From Allofranklinella schreckenbergeri (GTDB lineage Bacteria > Pseudomonadota > Gammaproteobacteria > Burkholderiales > Burkholderiaceae_C), in NCBI RefSeq assembly GCF_003703475.1, contig NZ_RDQM01000008.1, forward strand, positions 1 through 64,000: a stretch of 64,000 nt of DNA, given 5' to 3'. Positions 48,560-58,068 of the stretch are shown here, piece by piece. The stretch's first letter is position 1, and every line of letters begins with the position of its first letter. Both the position numbers and the translations under genes were made by a program. A model generated the notes under the pieces. That model worked only from the letters and a program-made list of their open reading frames with translations. It did no database searches and was not told the DNA's origin.

Positions 48560-49192
48560 ATGCCCAAAGCCATCGAATTCATGAGCGAACATCTGCCAGC
48601 TGTGACGGTGCGCGATGTGCAGCGCTTTGCAAACAGCATCGAAATCCGCGATGCCAAGACCTTTGCGGCTCAATTGCAGGCCTTTTTCCAGGAGCGCCTT
48701 GCCGCAGCAAAGCTGTCTATGCCCAATCCTGCGGTGGACGCGGCCTCCTCGCAACCGTTTGTCAGCAAGGCGGCCGCGCTGCATGCGGATACGCGCTGGA
48801 CGCCCAGTGAAACCGACATTCAACGAGGCCGCGCCATGCTGCTGCAGGCTTTCAAGCAGCCGCACAACCTCAGCCCTGCGGATTTCGCCCAACTGGCAGA
48901 CAAGTCGCGCCAGCAAATCTACAAGGACATCGCTGCCCGCAAACTGCTGGCGCTGAAAGTGGGCCCGCAGCGCCAAAGACTGCCTGACTGGCAGCTTGAT
49001 CCGGTCAAGCAGCAATTGACACAGGCCGCGCTTGAGCAGCTCCCAGGCATTGATCACTGGAGCCTCTACCGCGCTTTGTCCGAACCGCTGGAAGGTCTGG
49101 GGGGGCGCTCGCCGGTGGCAGCGGTGACGCCTGAGACGCTCCAATCCGTACTCGAAGCCGTGTGCAACGCCCTGGGCGTTCAGGCACGCTGA
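48560..49192 (+). CDS. Antitoxin of a RES-type toxin-antitoxin pair
   Basis: A 210-residue protein. A DNA-binding region near 95-135 (FKQPHNLSPADFAQLADKSRQQIYKDIAARKLLAL) looks like a small helix-turn-helix. The C-terminal part (RLPDWQLDP, WSLYRALSEPLEGLGGRSPVAAV) resembles the toxin-binding end of Xre/MbcA/ParS antitoxins. It starts at the ATG 48560 and precedes the RES gene by 12 bases. A decayed copy of its middle part lies at 40907-41022. Family placement rests on the RES gene next to it. Confidence 0.78.
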   Translation: MPKAIEFMSEHLPAVTVRDVQRFANSIEIRDAKTFAAQLQAFFQERLAAAKLSMPNPAVDAASSQPFVSKAAALHADTRWTPSETDIQRGRAMLLQAFKQPHNLSPADFAQLADKSRQQIYKDIAARKLLALKVGPQRQRLPDWQLDPVKQQLTQAALEQLPGIDHWSLYRALSEPLEGLGGRSPVAAVTPETLQSVLEAVCNALGVQAR

Positions 49193-49204
49193 TGCGGCGC
49201 GCCC

Positions 49205-49831
49205 ATGCATGACTGGCCGTCATTTCAGATCCAGGCCGGTGAACTCTTGCAGCATGTAAGCCGCACCGCCTATCGGCACACGCCCCTGCACTTTGGCCGA
49301 AATGCAGCCAACCGCTACGACGATCCGGCACGAGGCTATGGCGTGCTCTATCTGGGCTTTGAGCTGGCCACTGCGCTGATGGAGTCGGTGTTTCACAAAC
49401 ACCTGTGGCTTGAGGCTCCAAGCCGCGCCATCACGCTGCAGGAGGTTCGGCAGCGGATGGTGCGCGTCATCGAGGTGATGGCCAACATCCACCTGGCCGA
49501 TGTCACGGCACCGGGCTTCATGGCCGCTGGCCTGGGCATGAATCTGGCGCAGCTGGCCTGCCGGGACTACGCACACACACACAGCGCTTGTCGGCCCAGG
49601 TGCATGCCCTGCAAGGGTGCAACGGCCAGCCATTGTTCGACGGCGTGCTTTATCCATCGCGCAACAACTACCCGGCCAAAAGCATCGCGCTGTTCGATCG
49701 TGCGGCCGCCAAACTGCGCGTCGATGACGACATCGACCTGGATCTGCACCGGGATTGGCCAGATTTCGTCAAGGCTTACCGCATTGGCATACAAGACATC
49801 TAAAAAGCCGCACGCGCTCCAGCGCAAGTGA
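49205..49831 (+). pseudogene. RES-domain NAD-degrading toxin, frameshifted at a (CA)6 repeat
   Basis: The first 123 or so residues are RES-like (HVSRTAYRHTPLHFGRNAANRYDDP, GYGVLYLGFELATALMESVFH). At 49572-49583 there are six CA units, after which this frame becomes Cys/Thr/Arg-rich and unlike any protein. The proper C-terminus (LSAQVHALQGCNGQPLFDG, SIALFDRAAAKL, DWPDFVKAYRIG) is open in another frame and stops at 49801-49803. Deleting one CA unit joins them into a normal-sized toxin of 198 residues. RES toxins consume NAD+. As written the gene is inactive, by slippage, decay or a sequencing error. Confidence 0.82.
49572..49583 (+). repeat. (CA)6 dinucleotide repeat inside the RES toxin gene
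   Basis: Six CA units at the exact point where the reading frame changes. Five units would restore the family-like frame (RDYAHTQRLSAQVHALQG). Confidence 0.85.
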
Positions 49832-49853
49832 GCAAGAGATCAGCAATAGGCGC

Positions 49854-51269
49854 TCACAGCGAGTAATACATCTCGAATTCCAGCGGGTGCACGGCCTGGC
49901 GAAAGCGCGTGACTTCGCCCATCTTCAGCTCGATGTAGGCGTCCAGCATGGCGTCGGTGAACACGCCGCCTTTGGTGAGGAAGGCCCGGTCGGCGTCCAG
50001 TGCTTCGAGCGCCTGGTCCAGGCTGTGGCAGACGGTGGGAATCAGCGCATCCTCCTCGGGCGGCAGGTGGTACAGGTCCTTGGTGGCCGCCTCGCCGGGG
50101 TGGATTTTGTTTTCCACCCCGTCCAGCCCGGCCATGAGCAGCGCGGCAAAGCCCAGGTAGGGGTTCATCAGCGGATCGGGAAAGCGCGCCTCCACGCGGC
50201 GCGCCTTGGGGTTGGTGACGAAGGGCACGCGGATGGAGGCCGAGCGGTTCTTGGCCGAGTAGGCCAGCTTGACCGGCGCTTCAAAGCCGGGCACCAGGCG
50301 CTTGTAGCTGTTGGTGCCGGGGTTGGTGATGGCGTTGAGCGCGCGCGCGTGTTTGATGAGGCCGCCGATGTAGTACAGCGCAAAGTCCGACAGCCCCGCA
50401 TAGCCGTCGCCGGCAAACAGGTTCTTGCCATCCTTCCAGACCGATTGGTGCACGTGCATGCCCGAGCCGTTGTCGCCCACGATGGGCTTGGGCATGAAGG
50501 TGGCCGTCTTGCCGTAGAGGTTGGCGACGTTGTGGATGACGTACTTTTGCAGCTGCGTCCAGTCTGCGCGTTTGACCAAGGTGCTGAACTGGGTGCCGAT
50601 TTCGTTTTGCCCGGCCGCGCCCACTTCGTGGTGAAAGACTTCGACGGGGATGCCCAGCGATTCGAGCACCAGCGACATCTCGGCGCGCATGTCCTGCGTG
50701 CTGTCCACCGGCGGCATCGGCACATAGCCGCCCTTGGGGCCGGGGCGGTGGCCGCGGTTGCCGCCTTCGAGCTTGACGCCGCTGTTCCAGGGCGCTTCGT
50801 ATTCTTCGATTTCAAAGCTGACCTTTCCGGGGGAGTTCTCCCAGCGCACTCCGTCGAACAGAAAGAACTCCGGCTCGGGGCCGAAGTAGGCCGTATCGCC
50901 CAGGCCAGAGGCTTTCAGATAGGCCTCGGCGCGCTTGGCAATGCTGCGCGGGTCGCGCTCGTAGGGCGTGCCGTCGGCCGGATCGACCACATCGCAGGTC
51001 AGAAACAGCGTGGGCTCCTGGAAGAAGGGGTCGATGTTGGCGGTGTCGGGGTCGGGCATGAGCAGCATGTCCGAAGCCTCAACGCCTTTCCAGCCCGCCA
51101 TGGAGGAGCCGTCAAACGCATGGCCGCTTTGGAATTTGTCTTCATCGAAATGGGAGATCGGCACCGTAACGTGTTGCTCTTTGCCACGGGTATCGGTGAA
51201 GCGGAAATCAACGAATTTGATCTCGTTGTCCCGGATCATGTCCATGACGTCATCGACGGTTTTTGCCAT
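49854..51269 (-). CDS. glnA: Glutamine synthetase, type I
   Basis: A 471-residue dodecameric enzyme making glutamine from glutamate and ammonia. Start [26 protein letters not shown]; beta-grasp with [11 protein letters not shown]; catalytic [14 protein letters not shown] region [16 protein letters not shown]; adenylylation Tyr near residue 399 in [12 protein letters not shown], so it is probably controlled by GlnE. CAGGAG lies 7 bases before the ATG. A 10-bp inverted repeat sits about 90 bases upstream. No ntrBC follows within the window. Confidence 0.96.
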   Translation of the reverse strand: MAKTVDDVMDMIRDNEIKFVDFRFTDTRGKEQHVTVPISHFDEDKFQSGHAFDGSSMAGWKGVEASDMLLMPDPDTANIDPFFQEPTLFLTCDVVDPADGTPYERDPRSIAKRAEAYLKASGLGDTAYFGPEPEFFLFDGVRWENSPGKVSFEIEEYEAPWNSGVKLEGGNRGHRPGPKGGYVPMPPVDSTQDMRAEMSLVLESLGIPVEVFHHEVGAAGQNEIGTQFSTLVKRADWTQLQKYVIHNVANLYGKTATFMPKPIVGDNGSGMHVHQSVWKDGKNLFAGDGYAGLSDFALYYIGGLIKHARALNAITNPGTNSYKRLVPGFEAPVKLAYSAKNRSASIRVPFVTNPKARRVEARFPDPLMNPYLGFAALLMAGLDGVENKIHPGEAATKDLYHLPPEEDALIPTVCHSLDQALEALDADRAFLTKGGVFTDAMLDAYIELKMGEVTRFRQAVHPLEFEMYYSL

Positions 51270-51355
51270 TGGGGCTCCTGAGTGTGGGTGGAATGCAATT
51301 AGAAAAGGGGATGCCGTGTGTCAGCGGGTGCGCGATCATAAGACAAGCCAAGGAC

Positions 51356-51386
51356 GCGCAAAGCCACGCCAGGCCAGGCTTTGCGC
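51356..51386. promoter_or_regulatory. Inverted repeat upstream of glnA
   Basis: GCGCAAAGCC and GGCTTTGCGC are perfect 10-bp arms with an 11-base spacer, about 90-120 bases upstream of the glnA start. They may be an operator or a structured leader. They do not match the NtrC consensus I know. Confidence 0.4.
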
Positions 51387-51502
51387 ACGTTTTGCAGCGC
51401 CGCCAGGTCAACGCCACAGCGCTGCTTGCGTTGCCTGCTGGCACGGCTGAGCGGCCCCATTCACAAACCTGCTCACCTGTTCAAAAAACCTCTTTTTGCA
51501 CC

Positions 51503-51982
51503 ATGCAACACTTTTTTTCCTTATCCCCAAACTGGCCGCACACGCTCCGACGCAGGCTATCGGCCCTGCTGGCATGCGGCGCGGCGCTGACCGTGGCCGG
51601 TTGCGCCACGCACACGGCTTACGAGCAGCCCTGGCAAGCCGATGGCGGCCCCGGTTATGGTCACGGCTACGGCCACTACCACCGCCATCACCCCGACTAC
51701 CGCCACTACGGCGCTGGCCCCTGGTACGAACCCGGCCCCTGGCCCCGCCACCGCTACTACGGCCATGACGATGGCTACTGGCCCCGCCACCCTCCCCTGC
51801 CCGGCTATGCGCCACCGGGCTATTACAGGCCCGATGCGCCGCCGCCGCGCGCGCGCATCCAAGACAACGAGGCGCAAGCGCGCAAGCGCGAACGCATGCG
51901 GCAACTGCTGGAGCAGCCCTTCCACGAGCGCGACGAGCGCACCGCCCCTGCCCCCCGTCGGCTGGAGCCGGACTTTCCCTGA
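51503..51982 (+). CDS. His/Tyr/Pro-rich lipoprotein
   Basis: A 159-residue protein of no family I recognise. A signal peptide with lipobox VAGC (Cys about 35) is followed by a low-complexity segment, about 45-115, of Gly, His, Tyr, Pro and Trp (GYGHGYGHYHRHHPDYRHYG), then a charged tail (NEAQARKRERMRQLLEQPFHERDE). The His clusters could bind metal, or the segment could be an extended envelope spacer. It is followed after 24 bases by a DUF4124 gene on the same strand, so they may be cotranscribed. Confidence 0.65.
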   Translation: MQHFFSLSPNWPHTLRRRLSALLACGAALTVAGCATHTAYEQPWQADGGPGYGHGYGHYHRHHPDYRHYGAGPWYEPGPWPRHRYYGHDDGYWPRHPPLPGYAPPGYYRPDAPPPRARIQDNEAQARKRERMRQLLEQPFHERDERTAPAPRRLEPDFP

Positions 51983-52006
51983 AGCGGGTTTTCCCCCAAG
52001 CGAGTG

Positions 52007-52885
52007 ATGCCACGCCCTGCCCCCTTCTACGCCGCCCTCCATGCCGCGCTCATCGCCGCCGGCCTTGGGTGGGCCAGCGGCGGCTTTGCCCAGGTGCTGC
52101 GCTGCACCGCCGCCGATGGCAAGGTGACTTACACCAACAGCCCTTGCCCTGCTCACACCCAGGCGCTGGAAATCGAAGCGGCCAAAACCCCCGAGGAACT
52201 CGCCGCCCAGCGCCAGCGCGATGCCCAGGCCCAAGCCCTGCGGCAGCAACGCCAGCAAGAGCGGCTGCACGCCCTGCAAGAGCGCCGCGCCAAGGCGGAA
52301 ATCGAAGCGCTGCAAGCCATCAGCCAATCCACCCGCCACACCGAGCCGGACTACACCGCCAGCGCCGCCTGCCGCGCGGCGCAACGCCGCGTGCAAGAGG
52401 CCATGCCGCGCGATGGCCGCTACAGCCAGGAAGACCGCCAGGCGCTGGAGCAAGCGCAGGACGTCGCCGATCGCGCCTGCTTAGGCCCCGAGGGCTACGC
52501 CCAAGTGCAGCGCCAGCGCGCCATCGCCCGCCACACCCGGCCCGCCGTGCCGCCCAGCCCGTCGATCGTGCTGCTGCCCGTGCCGCCCTCCTGGCCGCTA
52601 CCGCCCTGGCACCCCGATCCGTGGCCCCACCCGCCGCCGTCCTACGGTTTGCCGCCCGCCATGCCGCCTCAAGTGCAGCCTCATGCGCCGCTGCTTGCGC
52701 CCCCCATTGCGCCACCCACCGGCTTATCCCCCAAGCCGCCACGGCAAACACCCCGCCCTGCGGACGCGGGCCTGGCCCCCATCCTGCCGCCCCCTCGCCC
52801 GCCCGCGCTGCACCCGGCCTCACCAGCCTCCAGCCAAGCGCCCGAGCTTGAGGAAGGCTTTCCCAAAGAACGGAAAGCCCCTTGA
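52007..52885 (+). CDS. DUF4124 domain exported protein with a Pro-rich tail
   Basis: A 292-residue protein from the ATG at 52007; a GTG at 52004 would add one residue. A signal peptide (to about 28, GGFAQ) precedes DUF4124 (QVLRCTAADGKVTYTNSPCPAHTQALEIE, about 29-60), a Gln/Arg/Glu coiled region (70-120), a second small domain with two Cys (SAACRAAQRRVQEAMPRDGRYS, DRACLGPEGYAQ) and a Pro-rich tail of about 100 residues. Function unknown, probably periplasmic. Confidence 0.75.
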   Translation: MPRPAPFYAALHAALIAAGLGWASGGFAQVLRCTAADGKVTYTNSPCPAHTQALEIEAAKTPEELAAQRQRDAQAQALRQQRQQERLHALQERRAKAEIEALQAISQSTRHTEPDYTASAACRAAQRRVQEAMPRDGRYSQEDRQALEQAQDVADRACLGPEGYAQVQRQRAIARHTRPAVPPSPSIVLLPVPPSWPLPPWHPDPWPHPPPSYGLPPAMPPQVQPHAPLLAPPIAPPTGLSPKPPRQTPRPADAGLAPILPPPRPPALHPASPASSQAPELEEGFPKERKAP

Positions 52886-52965
52886 ATTACCAATCAAAAA
52901 GAAACAAAAACACCTTTTTTTGGCATGATGATAAATATATTATTTTTATCTTGATTTGTAATTCA
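52884..52965. repeat. Family A palindromic intergenic element, copy 12
   Basis: Left arm GAATTACCAATCAAAAAGAA, core TTTTTTTGGCATGATG, right arm TCTTGATTTGTAATTC. The outer arms are nearly perfect complements. It lies between convergent gene ends. Confidence 0.85.
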
Positions 52966-52996
52966 AAGACATGTTGCAAGGCTGCACCAGGGCGCC

Positions 52997-53731
52997 CTAA
53001 CCCGCGTCCGCTGGCGCCACCGAGGCCCCCTCGATCCCATGCCGCGCCAAGGCTTGCGCCACCGTGCCGTCGGCCTTGGCCTGTTCGATGAAATCGGCCA
53101 GCGCTTGCGCCGCCGCCTCGCCCCTGCTGCGCAGCAGGCCCAGCGCCTGGCGGATCAGCATGAAATGCCCGGGCAGCAAGCGCAGGCCACCCACGCGCGC
53201 GGCCTCGGCCTCGATTTGCTGGCGCACACCGGCGGCCACCTCATGGTCTTGGGCCAGAAAATGCGCCACCACAGCGGGCGAGCTGGGCGCGCGCTCAATC
53301 GTGGCGTGCGCCAGCGTGCGCGAGAGGTACAAGTCGTAAGCGCTGCCCTGCCCCACCGTCACGCGGTGGCCGGGGCGGTCCACCTCCTCATTGCGTTGCA
53401 GCGGCGAATCCTGTTTGACCAGATAGCTGCCCTCAATCAGCACATACGGCGGCGTGAAGGCGATGTGCTCGGCGCGCTTGGGGTCAATGGCGAAAAAGCC
53501 GAAATCGGCCTGCCCGGCTTCGACGGCCTTGACGGAATCGGCCGCGGTCTCCCACACCACCAAATCCAGCTCCAGCCCCAGCTTGTGGGCCAAGGCGCGC
53601 GCCAAGTCGATGGACACCCCCGCTGGCGCGCCGCTGGCATCGCGCCCGGCCAAAATGGGATTGCCCACGTTGATGGAGGCGCGCAAACGCCCCGTCGGGG
53701 CCAAAAGCTGCTGCAGGGAAGGGGTTGGCAT
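52997..53731 (-). CDS. Family 3 solute-binding-like protein without a signal peptide
   Basis: A 244-residue protein with the SBP_bac_3 fold pattern: LRASINVGNPILAGRDASGAPAGVSIDLARALAHKLGLELDLV, then VKAVEAGQADFGFFAIDPKRAEHIAFTPPYVLIEGSYLV. The start at 53731 is supported by AGGAGA 9 bases upstream and leaves MPTPSLQQLLAPTG at the N-terminus, with no secretion signal. It may therefore be cytoplasmic, like a few enzyme-like or sensor members (cyclohexadienyl dehydratase relatives). No permease or ATPase gene is adjacent. Confidence 0.75.
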   Translation of the reverse strand: MPTPSLQQLLAPTGRLRASINVGNPILAGRDASGAPAGVSIDLARALAHKLGLELDLVVWETAADSVKAVEAGQADFGFFAIDPKRAEHIAFTPPYVLIEGSYLVKQDSPLQRNEEVDRPGHRVTVGQGSAYDLYLSRTLAHATIERAPSSPAVVAHFLAQDHEVAAGVRQQIEAEAARVGGLRLLPGHFMLIRQALGLLRSRGEAAAQALADFIEQAKADGTVAQALARHGIEGASVAPADAG

Positions 53732-54155
53732 AGGGGAAGTCTCCTGTGGGTTGGTTGGATGTGAGGGGCCTGTTTCAGAACCTGCTCCAGGCGAGCGAAC
53801 CAAAGGCGGAGTCTAGAGCGTGTTATGCACTTTCCGCCCCCCGCGAGAGCGCCCCGGCGGGTGCAGTGCAAGGCGCAGTCCCCGCCGCAGCCTGGCTGCG
53901 CTGCAAGGGGACGGCAACGCCGCAATGCACATGCCGGGGCGCTTCTCCCTTCGGGCTGGCCCCAAAACCATGCACTCGCTGCGTTGCCACGCTTGCCAAG
54001 GCAACCAGCCTTGGCCGCGCGTGACGCCTTGCGATTACACGGTTTTGGGGCCAGCGCGGGGGAGCGCAAAGTGCATCACACGCTCTAGGCCAGCCATACC
54101 GCGCCGAATCCGGCTGGCAGGCGTCATTTCAGGCCCGCCTCTACAATGCCACCCC
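53732..54155. other. Gene-free stretch with a 276-bp repeat element
   Basis: 424 bases before tldD, mostly filled by the family C element (53813-54088). A degenerate GGCCTGTTTCAGAACCTG near 53768 resembles a family B end. TACAAT at 54142-54147 could be a tldD -10 only if the transcript is nearly leaderless. Confidence 0.65.
53813..54088. repeat. Family C element, 276 bp with 21-bp terminal inverted repeats
   Basis: The left end (53813-53833) begins CTAGAGCGTGTTATGCAC and the right end (54068-54088) is its reverse complement with 20 of 21 bases matching. The interior is GC-rich with several smaller repeats and no convincing gene. It looks like a non-autonomous inverted-repeat element. Degenerate relatives are seen near 62011-62068 and 13571-13586. 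Confidence 0.8.
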
Positions 54156-55721
54156 ATGACATTTACCGCCCTTCGCGCCCCCTCTGCCGCGCCTGCCCAG
54201 GCCACATCCGCCGCCTCTGCCGCCTTGCCATCCGCCTGCGGCCACGGCCAGGCCGACGCCCCAACGCTGCAAGCCACCCAAAACAGCCTCGACATCGCCC
54301 AGCGCATGCTGCTGGAGCCGTTTGGCTTGCAGGAAAGCCATTTGCAACAGACCTTGCAGCACATCCGCCAGCGCCAGGTGGACGATGCCGATCTGTACTT
54401 CCAATACACCCGCCATGAGGGCTGGAGCCTGGAAGAAGGCATCGTCAAAACCGGCTCCTACAGCATCGACCAAGGCTTTGGCGTGCGCGCCGTGGCGGGC
54501 GAGAAAACGGCGTTTGCGTATTCGGACGACATTTCCGCCGCCTCGCTGCTCGATGCTGCCGCCACCGTGCGTGCCATCGGCGCAGGCCGCGCCAGCGGGG
54601 CCAAGGCCAAGGTGGGCGCACGCAGCCTGGCGAGCAGCCGCGCGCTCTACGCCGGACTCGATCCGATCGACACCCTGGGCAGCCAGGAAAAAATCGATTT
54701 GCTGGGCAAGGTCGATCGGCTGGCGCGCAGCCGCGATCCGCGCGTGACGCAAGTCATGGCCAGCCTGGCCAGCGAATGGGACGTGGTGCTGGTGGCGCGC
54801 GCCAACGGCACGCTGGCCGCCGATGTGCGCCCGCTGGTGCGCCTGTCGGTCACCGTCATCGCCCAGCAGGGCCAGCGCCGCGAAGTCGGCTCCGCTGGCG
54901 GCGGCGGGCGCTTTGGCCTGGCCTATTTCGACGATGCGCTGGTGCAGCAATACGTGGCCCAGGCGGTGGATGCAGCGCTGGTCAACCTGGATTCGCGCCC
55001 CGCGCCCGCCGGCGAGATGACGGTGGTGCTCGGCCCGGGCTGGCCCGGCGTGCTGCTGCACGAAGCCGTGGGCCACGGGCTGGAGGGGGATTTCAACCGC
55101 AAAGGCTCCAGCGCCTTCAGCGGCCGCATCGGCCAGCGCGTGGCGGCCAAGGGTGTAACAGTGCTCGACGACGGCACCCTGGCCGGGCGGCGCGGCTCGC
55201 TCAATGTGGACGACGAAGGCCACCCCAGCCAGCGCAATGTGCTGATTGAGGACGGCATCCTGGTGGGCTACATGCAAGACGCCATGAACGCCCGCCTGAT
55301 GAAAACCGCCCCTACCGGCAACGGCCGCCGCGAGAGCTACGCCCACATCCCCATGCCGCGCATGACCAACACCTACATGCTCGGCGGCGACATGGACCCG
55401 CAGGAAATCGTCGCCAGCATCGAGCGCGGCCTGTACGCCACCAACTTCGGCGGCGGCCAGGTGGACATCACCTCGGGCAAATTCGTCTTCAGCGCCAGCC
55501 AGGCCTGGTGGGTGGAAAAAGGCAAGCTGCTCTACCCCGTCAAAGGCGCCACGCTGGTGGGCAACGGCCCGGAGGCGCTCAAGCAAGTGAGCCTGATTGG
55601 CAACGACATGCAAATCGACACCGGCGTGGGCGTGTGCGGCAAGGAGGGGCAAAGCGTGCCCGTCGGCGTGGGCCAGCCGACCTTCCGCATCGAGGGGCTG
55701 ACGGTGGGCGGCACGGTGTAA
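54156..55721 (+). CDS. tldD: Metalloprotease TldD
   Basis: A 521-residue subunit of the TldD/TldE peptidase, which trims leaders of modified peptides and also affects gyrase toxins. The zinc site is HEAVGHGLEGDF, with His302, Glu303 and His307. GGQVDITSGKFVF and TGVGVCGKEGQSVPVGVGQPTF close the domain. The protein has an N-terminal Ala/Pro/Ser-rich extension of about 40 residues. The frame is open far upstream through the family C element, but the ATG at 54156 is the last sensible start. TldE/PmbA is not in the window. Confidence 0.92.
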   Translation: MTFTALRAPSAAPAQATSAASAALPSACGHGQADAPTLQATQNSLDIAQRMLLEPFGLQESHLQQTLQHIRQRQVDDADLYFQYTRHEGWSLEEGIVKTGSYSIDQGFGVRAVAGEKTAFAYSDDISAASLLDAAATVRAIGAGRASGAKAKVGARSLASSRALYAGLDPIDTLGSQEKIDLLGKVDRLARSRDPRVTQVMASLASEWDVVLVARANGTLAADVRPLVRLSVTVIAQQGQRREVGSAGGGGRFGLAYFDDALVQQYVAQAVDAALVNLDSRPAPAGEMTVVLGPGWPGVLLHEAVGHGLEGDFNRKGSSAFSGRIGQRVAAKGVTVLDDGTLAGRRGSLNVDDEGHPSQRNVLIEDGILVGYMQDAMNARLMKTAPTGNGRRESYAHIPMPRMTNTYMLGGDMDPQEIVASIERGLYATNFGGGQVDITSGKFVFSASQAWWVEKGKLLYPVKGATLVGNGPEALKQVSLIGNDMQIDTGVGVCGKEGQSVPVGVGQPTFRIEGLTVGGTV

Positions 55722-55743
55722 CGCGCCGGGGCTGCCGCCGTTT

Positions 55744-55825
55744 TGCAATTCCAATTCATGGCAAATTAGAATTCAATACTATCATGCCGAAATTGGTTGA
55801 TTTTATTTCGGATTGATTGGTAAAT
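55744..55825. repeat. Family A palindromic intergenic element, copy 13
   Basis: Reverse orientation: core ATCATGCCGAAATTGG, left arm CAATTCCAATTCATGGC, right arm CGGATTGATTGGTAAATTC. It sits on one side of the PIN gene, with copy 14 on the other. Confidence 0.75.
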
Positions 55826-55866
55826 TCAATTCGAAAAACGCCCTTTTCCTTTTCAAGTGCGCGCCA

Positions 55867-56352
55867 TCACCCCAGCTGCTGCGCCCGCATGGCCGCTTCC
55901 TGCGCAGCAGCCACCGTCGGCCCGACCCAGACGCCTGCGCGCGCCAGGCGGCGGCGCAGTTTGAGTACGGCCTTGTCCTTGGAGATCAACACCGCCTGGT
56001 GGGCCACGGCCAGGTCGATGAACTTTTGATCATCGCCGTCTTTGCAACGAATGGGCGTGGGCGCGGCCACGGGCACTTGCTGCACCGCCGCGTCAAAACG
56101 CGCCAGGATGGCCAGGGGCGTGTGGCCATAAAACGCCAGCCGGGGCTGCAAGTGCGTGTAGGCCAGCACATGGGCCAGCTCATCGCGCATGGGGGCGGTG
56201 GCAATCCAGCGCCAGCGCTGGGCGTCGGCAACCGCCGTTTGCAATTGCCTTTGCAGCTCGGCCATGGCGGCATCGCCAAACAGCAGCAAGTCCAGCACGA
56301 TGTTGGTGTCCAGAATCAGAGGCTGCGGGGCAGGGGTTGATTTATTTTCCAT
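55867..56352 (-). CDS. PIN-domain ribonuclease, putative toxin
   Basis: A 161-residue PIN nuclease. Acidic residues are in place: LILDTNIVLDLLLF (Asp15), MRDELAHVLAY, CKDGDDQKFIDLA and LISKDKAVLKL. It matches the COG1569-type PIN family often labelled as toxin-antitoxin toxins. No antitoxin gene is adjacent on either side, which is unusual for a toxin. The gene is bracketed by two family A elements in the same orientation, and its start codon lies at the edge of copy 14. Confidence 0.8.
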   Translation of the reverse strand: MENKSTPAPQPLILDTNIVLDLLLFGDAAMAELQRQLQTAVADAQRWRWIATAPMRDELAHVLAYTHLQPRLAFYGHTPLAILARFDAAVQQVPVAAPTPIRCKDGDDQKFIDLAVAHQAVLISKDKAVLKLRRRLARAGVWVGPTVAAAQEAAMRAQQLG

Positions 56353-56432
56353 ATCAAATCAATTTTTCAAATTGAATTTTTCAATACCATCATGCCGAAA
56401 TCAATTTCCAGTTTTTCTCATTGATTGGTAAA
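56351..56432. repeat. Family A palindromic intergenic element, copy 14
   Basis: Reverse orientation: core CATCATGCCGAAATC, left arm ATATCAAATCAATTTTTC, right arm TCTCATTGATTGGTAAAAA. Between the PIN gene and lpd. Confidence 0.75.
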
Positions 56433-56454
56433 AATTCACACTTTTGCAGGCACG

Positions 56455-56487
56455 AAAAAGCCCGTGCCACAAGCTTGCGGCACGGGC
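56455..56487 (-). terminator. Rho-independent terminator of the bkd operon
   Basis: On the minus strand, GCCCGTGCC and GGCACGGGC form a 9-bp stem followed by five T. It lies 40 bases beyond the lpd stop. Confidence 0.88.
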
Positions 56488-56526
56488 GATGGGCAGTTTC
56501 GCAAAAAAAACGGTTAAACGAAGCGC

Positions 56527-57957
<1,431 letters not shown>

Positions 57958-58068
57958 AAGCGATTGTGGTGTCGCATCGGCAGCGCGTGCGGGGCTGCTG
58001 GCACACTGGCCTGCTCTGCCCCGCTACTGCGCTTGCGCTGGCGCTGCCTTTGTGATCGGGAAATGAAG

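Noticed and set aside
51358-51376. Sigma-54-like GG/GC promoter upstream of glnA (TGGCGTGGCTTTGC on the minus strand)
   Set aside because: The distance between the GG and GC elements is one base short of the consensus, which sigma-54 does not tolerate.
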